DNA of 5,287 nt from an uncultured Bacillaceae bacterium (GTDB lineage Bacteria > Bacillota > Bacilli > Caldalkalibacillales > Caldalkalibacillaceae), in NCBI GenBank assembly GCA_937967685.1, contig CALBTX010000051.1, positions 1 to 5,287 of the forward strand, read 5' to 3'. Position numbers and translations under genes: made by a program. The notes under the pieces are model-generated. The model saw only the letters and a list, made by a program, of their open reading frames with translations. It did no database searches and had not been told where the DNA came from. This document shows, piece after piece, positions 1-5,287 of this stretch; the first letter of the stretch is position 1, and the number at the start of each line of letters is the position of its first letter.

Positions 1-854
1 ATGCCGACGATAATTAATACCGTTGCCGTTGTTAACGCCGCCGTGCGTAAAACTTCCGGCAAATCTTTCAACTTTAATTCTTTGTGCAAAAACATGCCGA
101 TGATCAAAGCGGCAACAACGGCGATCACAGCCGCTTCCGTGGGAGTAAAGATGCCCCCGTAAATTCCACCCAAAATGATAACCGGTATGGCAATGGACCA
201 TTTACCATCCCACACGGCTTTCCAGAAGTCACTAAAAGTGATTTTCTCCTCCCGGCCTTTATATCCCTGCTTTTTGGAATAAATATAAGCCCAAACCATC
301 AAAGCGATTCCGATCAAAATCCCGGGAATGATACCGGCGATAAACATATCCCCGATGGACGTGCTGTTGGAGACACCGTAGATCACCATGGGAATACTCG
401 GAGGTATGATCACGCCGATTGAACCGGCTGCCGCCACGGTAGCCGTTGCAAATTTGCGGTCATAGCCGTGTTGTATCATGGCCGGGATCATGATGCCTCC
501 GATCGCTGCCACCGTTGCCGGGCTGGAGCCGGAAATGGCGGCAAAAAACATGCATGTGACGACGGTGGCCATGGCGAATCCGCCCGTGAAACCGCCGACC
601 ATGACATTGGCCAAGTTAAATAGTCTGTTGGATATCCCGCCTTTACTCATGATTTCTCCGGCCAAAATAAAAAACGGAACAGCCATTAACGGAAACGAAT
701 CGGTTTCGGTAATCAGTCCTTGTGCCAAAAAATTTAAGGACATCGTTCCCGAATACATGAGTGTCACCATCGTTGATAAACCGAGTGCGATGGCAATCGG
801 AACACCCAGGAGTAAAAATATGGCAAAAGATATAAATAAAATAGCGGTTGTCAT
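1..854 (-). CDS. TRAP transporter large permease, DctM family (module 2), 3' end cut by window edge
   Basis: This is the N-terminal 284 residues of a second DctM large permease. No stop occurs before the window edge, and roughly a third of a normal protein of about 425 residues is missing. I translated it by hand from the ATG at 854: it begins MTTAILFISFAIFLLLGVPI. It contains FPLMAVPFFILAGEIMSKGGI (54-74), FFAAISGSSPATVAAIGGIMIPAM (103-126), the GVIIPPSIPMVIYGV block (147-161), FIAGIIPGILIG (171-182) and GGIYGGIFTPTEAA (229-242). All are DctM hallmarks in the right order. A very strong ribosome site, GGGGGGAG, lies 4 bases before the ATG and directly follows the dctQ-2 stop codon, 12 bases upstream. 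The SGSSPATVAAIGGIMIPAM segment is the common DctM form and differs from module 1. It forms a transporter with dctQ-2; a binding protein may lie beyond the left edge. Confidence 0.95.
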   Translation of the reverse strand, partial: MTTAILFISFAIFLLLGVPIAIALGLSTMVTLMYSGTMSLNFLAQGLITETDSFPLMAVPFFILAGEIMSKGGISNRLFNLANVMVGGFTGGFAMATVVTCMFFAAISGSSPATVAAIGGIMIPAMIQHGYDRKFATATVAAAGSIGVIIPPSIPMVIYGVSNSTSIGDMFIAGIIPGILIGIALMVWAYIYSKKQGYKGREEKITFSDFWKAVWDGKWSIAIPVIILGGIYGGIFTPTEAAVIAVVAALIIGMFLHKELKLKDLPEVLRTAALTTATVLIIVG

Positions 855-858
855 TTGT

Positions 859-869
859 CTCCCCCCTTA
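859..869 (-). promoter_or_regulatory. Stop codon joined to the dctM-2 ribosome binding site
   Basis: The minus strand reads TAAGGGGGGAG. The TAA stop of dctQ-2 is directly continuous with the Shine-Dalgarno sequence of dctM-2, whose ATG follows 4 bases later. A ribosome ending dctQ-2 would be placed to restart on dctM-2, which would help keep the two membrane subunits in balance. The coupling is inferred from spacing. Confidence 0.6.
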
Positions 870-1394
870 CTGTTTCAAATGTTCTTCAAATTCTTTTTCG
901 ACTTCTTCTAAATCCCCTGATCTTAAACGATTGATTTGCAAGACAATATGCTGGATCAGTCTAATGGAAGTTAAAGCCATGCCAATTGGTCCAGCGGCAT
1001 ACACATAACCCATCGGCAGATGCAGACCGGCAGACGTCTGATTTCTGTCGAAAATGTACATCATCACATCGTAGCCGTAGACGACCATAGTTAAGCTGAA
1101 GGCCAGAAAGAGCAGATTGGCTGCAATGTTTAAGATGACTTTTCCTTTGGCCTTGAAGAGCATCAAAAAGGCATCCACCGTAATATGGCGCTGTTTTTTC
1201 ACCCCGTAACTGATACCGATATAAATTAACCAGATGAAAGCGTAGCGGGCCAATTCTTCGGACCAGCGGGAAGAGTCTCCCATCACATAGCGCATAAACA
1301 CTTGATAAAAAACAACGACGACGGTCAAAGCACTTAAAAAAATTAAAATGTATTCTTCCAAATGTTCGTCCAACCAACGTAAAACTCGCACCAT
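867..1394 (-). CDS. TRAP transporter small permease, DctQ family (module 2)
   Basis: This is the second small TRAP membrane subunit, 175 residues long, with four hydrophobic segments near 15-37, 46-66, 84-112 and 127-150. The family motif is clear: FYQVFMRYVMG, then RWSEELARYAFIWLIYIGISYGVKKQRHI, as expected after the first helix. The C-terminal tail from about 157 is short, acidic and charged (DLEEVEKEFEEHLKQ) and should lie in the cytoplasm. The ATG start has GGGAGGG 6 bases upstream. The gene begins 18 bases after the regulator stops, and its own stop codon abuts the ribosome binding site of dctM-2, suggesting translational coupling. It is clearly diverged from the DctQ of module 1, so it is not a recent copy. 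The substrate is unknown. Confidence 0.94.
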   Translation of the reverse strand: MVRVLRWLDEHLEEYILIFLSALTVVVVFYQVFMRYVMGDSSRWSEELARYAFIWLIYIGISYGVKKQRHITVDAFLMLFKAKGKVILNIAANLLFLAFSLTMVVYGYDVMMYIFDRNQTSAGLHLPMGYVYAAGPIGMALTSIRLIQHIVLQINRLRSGDLEEVEKEFEEHLKQ

Positions 1395-1412
1395 TGCGTC
1401 CCTCCCTTATCT

Positions 1413-2183
1413 CTAGTTTTTATACCCCAATCGCTTGGAAATGCGATATGCCGCACCTTTCAAATTTTCAATCATCTCCGGTAATTTTTGATCGCTTAAT
1501 CTTGTGACAGGTCCGGAAATACTTACCGCGGCGATAATCACACCCCGATTGTCACGGATCGGCACTGCGATGCAGCGCAAGCCGATTTCCAATTCTTCAT
1601 CGTCCAAGGCATAACCTTGTCGGCGCACATGTGCGATTTCAGCGATTAACTCTTCTGCACTGCTTATCGTATTTGGCGTCCGGGGAACAAAATTTTGCTG
1701 TTGAGCCATTTGCTGTAATTCTGACTCTGTTTTTTCAGAGACTAACACTTTGCCCACGGCGGTACAATAAATGGGCGCTCGTTTGCCAAGACGAGAATAC
1801 ATGCCGATCGCCGAATCACCTTCAACCTTATCAATATAAATTGCCTCACCTCCTTCAAGAATCACGAGATGCGCGGTTTCACCAAACTTGGCGGCCAATT
1901 TTTGCAGTTGCCCGTGGACAATCCGACGTAAATCAAGTGAACTTAAGACTAATTCGCTTTTTTCAATAAATTTCAGCCCTAATTTATATTTCCCGTTTTC
2001 TTCATTTTGAGTAATATAACCATGATGGGCTAAAGTACGGAGCAACCCGTGCACCGTACTTTTATGCAATTTCATTTGTTGACTGATTTCCGTCAGCTTC
2101 AATTCTTTATGCTGCTCAGAAAATAAATCAAGAATGCGCAGGGCCCGATCGACGGCATTAATTAAAGTTTTGCGTTCACTCAC
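1413..2183 (-). CDS. IclR-family transcriptional regulator (KdgR-like)
   Basis: This 256-residue DNA-binding protein has the standard IclR layout. An N-terminal winged helix-turn-helix covers about 8-72, with the recognition region LTEISQQMKLHKSTVHGLLRTL at 30-51 and the wing GKYKLGLKF at 64-72. A C-terminal effector-binding domain covers about 85-250. The family signature in that domain is visible at 192-209 (ALDDEELEIGLRCIAVPI), and APIYCTAVGKVLVS at 136-149 is another conserved block. The effector is usually a small metabolite, often a sugar-acid intermediate in the KdgR-like branch. The start is a GTG: GAGGAAG sits 7 bases upstream, a TGA closes the frame just above, and the ATG two bases upstream is out of frame. 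It is embedded between the enolase and dctQ-2 on the same strand, so it probably regulates its own operon. Whether it represses or activates cannot be told from sequence. Confidence 0.95.
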   Translation of the reverse strand: MSERKTLINAVDRALRILDLFSEQHKELKLTEISQQMKLHKSTVHGLLRTLAHHGYITQNEENGKYKLGLKFIEKSELVLSSLDLRRIVHGQLQKLAAKFGETAHLVILEGGEAIYIDKVEGDSAIGMYSRLGKRAPIYCTAVGKVLVSEKTESELQQMAQQQNFVPRTPNTISSAEELIAEIAHVRRQGYALDDEELEIGLRCIAVPIRDNRGVIIAAVSISGPVTRLSDQKLPEMIENLKGAAYRISKRLGYKN

Positions 2184-2190
2184 ATGACAT

Positions 2191-2197
2191 CTTCCTC
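2191..2197 (-). promoter_or_regulatory. Ribosome binding site for the GTG start of the IclR gene
   Basis: The minus strand reads GAGGAAG, 7 bases before the GTG at 2183. The site starts 6 bases after the stop codon of the enolase gene, so the two are likely translated from one message. It supports the GTG start over the overlapping out-of-frame ATG at 2185. Confidence 0.75.
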
Positions 2198-2203
2198 ATC
2201 CCA

Positions 2204-3355
2204 TCATATATTGAGTTTATATTTTTCTATCACTTCACGATTCACCTCAACCCCTATCCCCGGTTTAACCGGGATATCCACTTTGCCTTCTGCATTCATT
2301 TCAATCGCATTGAATATTAAATCCTGGCGGAAAGGATGAGTAGACTGGTCATATTCAAGCATCGGTTCAACCGGCTGCATGGCTAACGGTGCCGGTGGAA
2401 TGGTCGCCAAATATTGCAAAGAGGCCGCCAAACCGACGCCGGAGCCCCAAACATGGGGATTAACCATCATGTGCCACGTGCTGGCCAGTGTAGATATTTT
2501 CTTACAGGCCGTAAAGCCACCTGAGGAGCATAAATCCGGCTGCAAAACATCCACTGCTTGTTCCGCGACCCAATCCCGAAAAGCAATATAGCCGAGCAGA
2601 TTTTCACCGGAGGCGATGAACGTGGAAGTCAGGCTTTTCAACGCTTTGTATCCGCCGATATCTTCCGGAGCGAGAGGCTCTTCAAACCAATATAATTTGG
2701 CCGGTTCAACTTCCAGTAAGATACGTCTAGCCGTGGCTGCATTGTAGGCACAATTGGCATCGATCATCAGGAGGGTGTCCGGACCAATCGCTTCCCGCAC
2801 AGCCAGAATATATTCGATATCCTCCTTCATCCCAAAACCGGTTTTCAATTTCATCGCTTGGAAACCGTTGTCGATATGCCGCTGGGCTTCCTCGATCGCT
2901 GCCGCAGGATAAGACTTGTCCCGCAAACGGTAGAAACCTGTGGCATAGGGGGTGACGGAGGAACGGTACGTTCCTCCCAGCAATTTGGCGACGGGCTTGT
3001 TCAACGCTTTGCCCAGCACATCCCACAGGGCAATATCGACAGAGCTCATCGCATTGACAACAGCTCCCCCCTGGCCGTAAGGACGCGTATGGTTATACAT
3101 TTTCTCCCATAACACTTCAACATCAAACGGATCTTCACCAAGCAGCAAAGGCTTTAAACTGTGTTCGACAATGGCTGCGGCCACTTCCGGGGGCTGCAAA
3201 CCGTGGCACAACGATTCTCCCCAGCCGATAAGCCCTTCATCGGTCAGTACTTCAACGAGCATCGTACTCCGTTTTTGCACCCATCCTTGGGAAAAGGCAA
3301 AGGAATCTTCCAATGGGGCAGACAAAACATATGTTTTGATTTCCGTAATCTTCAT
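2204..3355 (-). CDS. Enolase-superfamily enzyme, mandelate racemase subgroup (galactarolactone cycloisomerase-like)
   Basis: This 383-residue cytoplasmic enzyme has the two-part enolase-superfamily layout: an N-terminal capping domain (about 1-125) and a TIM-barrel domain. The mandelate racemase subgroup catalytic set is complete. It has the KxK base K169/K171 (MKLKTGFG), magnesium ligands D199 (LMIDAN), E225 (WFEEP) and E251 (ASGEN), the D274 (LQPDL) and H301 (NPHVWGSG) dyad, and E334 (MLEYD). The spacing between the metal ligands and the Asp-His dyad matches mandelate racemase exactly (D195, E221, E247, D270, H297, shifted by 4). The members it most recalls are D-galactarolactone and 3,6-anhydrogalactonate cycloisomerases, from YATG before the barrel, LQPDLCxxGGF, PHVWGxGV, PxEPxxEYD and a PFRQ tail motif. 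Aldarate dehydratase activity is the main alternative. The start ATG has AAGGGGG 5 bases upstream. The gene lies 37 bases after dctM-1 and 20 bases before the regulator. Superfamily assignment is firm; the exact substrate is not. Confidence 0.93.
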   Translation of the reverse strand: MKITEIKTYVLSAPLEDSFAFSQGWVQKRSTMLVEVLTDEGLIGWGESLCHGLQPPEVAAAIVEHSLKPLLLGEDPFDVEVLWEKMYNHTRPYGQGGAVVNAMSSVDIALWDVLGKALNKPVAKLLGGTYRSSVTPYATGFYRLRDKSYPAAAIEEAQRHIDNGFQAMKLKTGFGMKEDIEYILAVREAIGPDTLLMIDANCAYNAATARRILLEVEPAKLYWFEEPLAPEDIGGYKALKSLTSTFIASGENLLGYIAFRDWVAEQAVDVLQPDLCSSGGFTACKKISTLASTWHMMVNPHVWGSGVGLAASLQYLATIPPAPLAMQPVEPMLEYDQSTHPFRQDLIFNAIEMNAEGKVDIPVKPGIGVEVNREVIEKYKLNI

Positions 3356-3392
3356 TTTATCCCCCTTAGAACAATCACGCTGACAACATGAG

Positions 3393-4673
3393 TCAGGAGT
3401 TCATCAGATTAGGCAACCACAGGACGAGATCAGGAAAGAGTGTCACAATTAACAGGACGACGAGCAAGATGAGAATAAACGGAAACACTTCTTTGACCAG
3501 TTGAAAGAGATTGACATTGCCAATCTTGGATATGACAAAGAGCACCATCCCGAACGGCGGTGTTAACAAACCGATCATCAGGTTCAAGACCATAATCACG
3601 CCAAAATGAACGGGATCGATACTGTACATTTGCAAAATGGGCAACATGATCGGCATCAATATGGTGATGGCCGCGATCGTTTCCATAAACGCCCCGACAA
3701 TGAGCAGGAACAAGTTCAAAATGAGCAGCATCCCGATGGTCGAATCCGCCCAGGAAGAAAAGACTTCCAGCACTTCCATCGGAATCCGCTGGCGCATAAT
3801 GACATTTCCGTACAAAGTAGCCATGGAGATGATCAAGCCGATGATGGCACTATCCCGTGCCGATTCTCTAAACACCCGCAATAACGTGCGCCAGGTGAGT
3901 TCGCGATAGACGATTCCTGAGAGCACCAAGGCATACAGCACGGCGACAACAGCCGCTTCAGTAGGCGTAAAAATGCCCAAATAGATGCCTCCGATAATAA
4001 TGACCGGCGTTAATAAAGGCAAAATTGCTTCCTTAAAGGCTTTAAAAAATATGCCCACTGTCGGAAAAGACTCCCGCGGATAATTTCGGCGCAAGGCATA
4101 CACACTGACGAGCAACATCATGGCCAAAGCCATTAATATCCCCGGTATAATCCCGGCCAAAAACAATGCACCGACAGAAGTGCCGGCAGCAACACCGTAT
4201 ATGACCAAAGGTAAACTGGGCGGAATGATCGGACCGATGGTTGAGGAGGCTGCGGTCACCGCAGAAGCAAACCCTTTCCCGTAACCCGAGTCACGCATCG
4301 CCTTGATTTCAATTTGGCCCAGACCGGCAGCGTCGGATACAGCGGTCCCGGACATGCCGGCAAAAGCGACACTGGCGGCAATGTTCACGTGGCCCATCCC
4401 CCCGGGCAGAAAACCGACACAAACCCGGCAAAAGTTGAAAATACGGTCGGTGATCCCGCCGACGTTCAACAAATTACCGGCCAACAGAAATAAAGGAACA
4501 GCCAAAATAACAAAGCTGTTGATGCCGCCCATCAACCGCTGTACGGCATTGGCAAACTGAATGCCGCCGTCCATAAGCATGAGCACCATGGAAGTGAAAC
4601 CCATACTAAAGGCCACGGGCATGCCGATCAGAAACAGCAAGAGCAATAATCCTATGAAGACAGCTACTACCAT
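3393..4673 (-). CDS. TRAP transporter large permease, DctM family (module 1)
   Basis: This is the large transport subunit of a TRAP system, which forms the substrate and ion pathway in the cytoplasmic membrane. At 426 residues it is full length for the family and hydrophobic throughout. Conserved landmarks run in order: the N-terminal helix with GMPVAFSMGF (17-26), FVILAVPLFLLAGNLLNVGGI (54-74), FAGMSGTAVSDAAGLGQIEIKAM (104-126), IGPIIPPSLPLVIYG (146-160), LAGIIPGIL (172-180), GGIYLGIFTPTEAA (228-241), GAFMETIAAITILMPIMLPI (327-346) and GLLTPPFGMVLFV (368-380). The start is an ATG with AAGGAG about 7 bases upstream. The SGTAVSDAAGLGQIEIKAM segment differs from the SGSSPATVAAIGGIMIPAM form in the second DctM of this window, which points to another subfamily and probably another substrate. 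The gene sits between dctQ-1 and the enolase and is presumably cotranscribed with both. Its substrate is probably an organic or sugar acid, judging from the neighbouring enzyme. Confidence 0.96.
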   Translation of the reverse strand: MVVAVFIGLLLLLFLIGMPVAFSMGFTSMVLMLMDGGIQFANAVQRLMGGINSFVILAVPLFLLAGNLLNVGGITDRIFNFCRVCVGFLPGGMGHVNIAASVAFAGMSGTAVSDAAGLGQIEIKAMRDSGYGKGFASAVTAASSTIGPIIPPSLPLVIYGVAAGTSVGALFLAGIIPGILMALAMMLLVSVYALRRNYPRESFPTVGIFFKAFKEAILPLLTPVIIIGGIYLGIFTPTEAAVVAVLYALVLSGIVYRELTWRTLLRVFRESARDSAIIGLIISMATLYGNVIMRQRIPMEVLEVFSSWADSTIGMLLILNLFLLIVGAFMETIAAITILMPIMLPILQMYSIDPVHFGVIMVLNLMIGLLTPPFGMVLFVISKIGNVNLFQLVKEVFPFILILLVVLLIVTLFPDLVLWLPNLMNS

Positions 4674-4712
4674 GGTTACACTCCTTCTTCAGATGGTTTT
4701 TTCTCTATTTAT

Positions 4713-5216
4713 TCAACGACGTTCGTCCGACACATGAGTCATGCCCAGAAAGTGTTCCCGGATGACTTCGATCAAACGAATGACACTGTAGAAAATCATC
4801 AATATTGAGCCGAGGAACAAAGCGAAATAAATATAGGACATGCTTAACCATTTCATCGTTGCTGAAGAAACATCCGTACTGCTGGTCACCATGATCCAGC
4901 TGCCTTGAACGAGAATAGCAAGTAAAAATATAATGGCCAGTTGAACGAGTACCGCGACAACCCCCCTGATTGACCGGGGAAGCCGTTCAACGAGTACTTC
5001 GATGGCAATGTGCGCCTTTTCTTTAATCATTAAGGCAGAACCGATATACGTCAGATAGATGAACATAAAGCGGGCTGTCTCTTCCGTCCAGGGGGCAGAA
5101 ATATTCAATACGAAACGAAACAAAACTTGCAAGGAGACGGTGACCACAATGCCGAGCAGCATGAGCACCATAAAACCATCGATCGCTTTATCCAGCCAAT
5201 TCAGTAATCGTTTCAT
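4713..5216 (-). CDS. TRAP transporter small permease, DctQ family (module 1)
   Basis: This is the small membrane subunit of a tripartite ATP-independent periplasmic (TRAP) transporter. It pairs with the large DctM subunit to import carboxylates using an ion gradient. From the chosen start it has 167 residues, the usual DctQ size, with four hydrophobic segments near residues 13-36, 48-66, 84-108 and 126-148. The family hallmark is visible after helix 1: LQVLFRFVLN, then PWTEETARFMF and YIGSALMIKEKAHI. The start is chosen at the ATG followed by KRLLNWLDK, because DctQ proteins typically begin just before a short amphipathic stretch of this kind and AAAGGAG lies 12 bases upstream. The frame stays open up to 5285, giving possible starts at 5285, 5264 and 5252; the extra residues (MWGNCFH...) do not look like DctQ. 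The gene is followed by dctM-1 after 39 bases. Family assignment is secure; the substrate is unknown. Confidence 0.93.
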   Translation of the reverse strand: MKRLLNWLDKAIDGFMVLMLLGIVVTVSLQVLFRFVLNISAPWTEETARFMFIYLTYIGSALMIKEKAHIAIEVLVERLPRSIRGVVAVLVQLAIIFLLAILVQGSWIMVTSSTDVSSATMKWLSMSYIYFALFLGSILMIFYSVIRLIEVIREHFLGMTHVSDERR

Positions 5217-5228
5217 CAGGATCAGATA

Positions 5229-5235
5229 CTCCTTT
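5229..5235 (-). promoter_or_regulatory. Ribosome binding site deciding the dctQ-1 start
   Basis: The minus strand reads AAAGGAG here, 12 bases before the ATG at 5216. The spacing is longer than usual. CTG codons at spacings 3 and 9 lie between, but they are unlikely starts. No comparably good site precedes the ATG at 5252. A GGGGGA stretch lies 11 bases before the ATG at 5264, so a longer product cannot be fully excluded. Confidence 0.6.
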
Positions 5236-5237
5236 GC

Positions 5238-5249
5238 ATTGATATCAAT
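5238..5249. promoter_or_regulatory. 12-base perfect palindrome before dctQ-1, possible operator
   Basis: The sequence ATTGATATCAAT is its own reverse complement. It lies immediately upstream of the dctQ-1 ribosome binding site, where a repressor could block transcription of the cluster. A second, shorter palindrome (TCATATGA, 5261-5268) has its centre 21 bases away, about two helical turns. IclR-family proteins bind palindromic sites as dimers or paired dimers, so the encoded regulator is a natural candidate. That link is inference from position only. No clear promoter could be placed in this short edge segment. Confidence 0.3.
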
Positions 5250-5287
5250 CATTATCAGAGTCATATGAAAGCAATTCCCCCACATAA

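Noticed and set aside
84..422. Plus-strand open frame of 112 codons inside dctM-2
   Set aside because: It is the antisense of a well-supported transporter gene, and its low-complexity Asp, Asn, His and Gly-rich product is typical of such shadows.
478..1008. Plus-strand open frame of 176 codons
   Set aside because: It lies antisense across the end of dctQ-2 and the first part of dctM-2, both of which match their families throughout. Its product resembles no family I recognise and has no ribosome site of note.
961..1377. Minus-strand open frame of 138 codons overlapping dctQ-2
   Set aside because: It is a frame-shifted reading of dctQ-2 with an odd Arg- and Cys-rich composition. The in-frame protein carries the DctQ motifs.
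2727..3026. Minus-strand open frame of 99 codons inside the enolase
   Set aside because: It is an alternative frame within a gene with complete catalytic motifs and no ribosome site.
3356..3392. Possible terminator or operator between dctM-1 and the enolase
   Set aside because: Only a 3-base inverted match (TCA-CGC-TGA) is present, with no GC-rich stem or T-run. The gap simply holds the enolase ribosome site.
3386..3395. Ten-base match ACATGAGTCA shared with 4732-4741
   Set aside because: Both copies sit at or near the 3' ends of dctM-1 and dctQ-1. The copy at 4732-4741 is within coding sequence, and a single 10-base match with no symmetry is likely chance.
5271..5286. Possible sigma-54 promoter (GGGGGAATTGC on the minus strand)
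   Set aside because: The distance between the GG and GC elements is too short for the -24/-12 arrangement.

Overview
The window carries six closely spaced genes, all read from the minus strand. The order in the direction of transcription (right to left) is: a TRAP small permease (dctQ-1), a TRAP large permease (dctM-1), an enolase-superfamily enzyme of the mandelate racemase subgroup that resembles galactarolactone cycloisomerase, an IclR-family regulator, a second TRAP small permease (dctQ-2), and a second TRAP large permease (dctM-2) that runs off the left edge. The plus strand holds no credible gene. I see no RNA genes, mobile elements, CRISPR arrays or intrinsic terminators.

The source looks like a Firmicute of the Bacillales type. 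Every gene has a strong purine-rich Shine-Dalgarno sequence a few bases before its start, the base composition is moderate, and the regulator resembles KdgR-like IclR proteins. This is a judgement by eye. Genus and thermophily cannot be settled from the window.

Layout: dctQ-1 and dctM-1 (about 5216 to 3393) form a complete membrane module. The enolase (3355 to 2204) follows after a 37-base gap. The regulator (2183 to 1413) uses a GTG start 20 bases further on. dctQ-2 (1394 to 867) follows after 18 bases, and dctM-2 (854 to the edge) after 12 bases. No gap exceeds 40 bases, so one transcript is likely. The only upstream sequence is about 70 bases at the right edge. It contains a 12-base perfect palindrome, an 8-base palindrome whose centre lies 21 bases away, and a weak cre-like match.

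Functionally this reads as a sugar-acid or aldarate catabolic locus. Carboxylate substrates would be imported by sodium-coupled TRAP transporters, a lactone or acid-sugar would be processed by the enolase-superfamily enzyme, and the IclR protein would control the set. Two points stand out. Two different TRAP membrane modules lie on either side of the enzyme-regulator pair, and neither has its periplasmic-type binding protein (DctP) in view. The two DctM proteins also differ in a conserved internal segment, so they look like members of different subfamilies rather than a recent tandem duplication. Nothing here is clearly a new kind of system.
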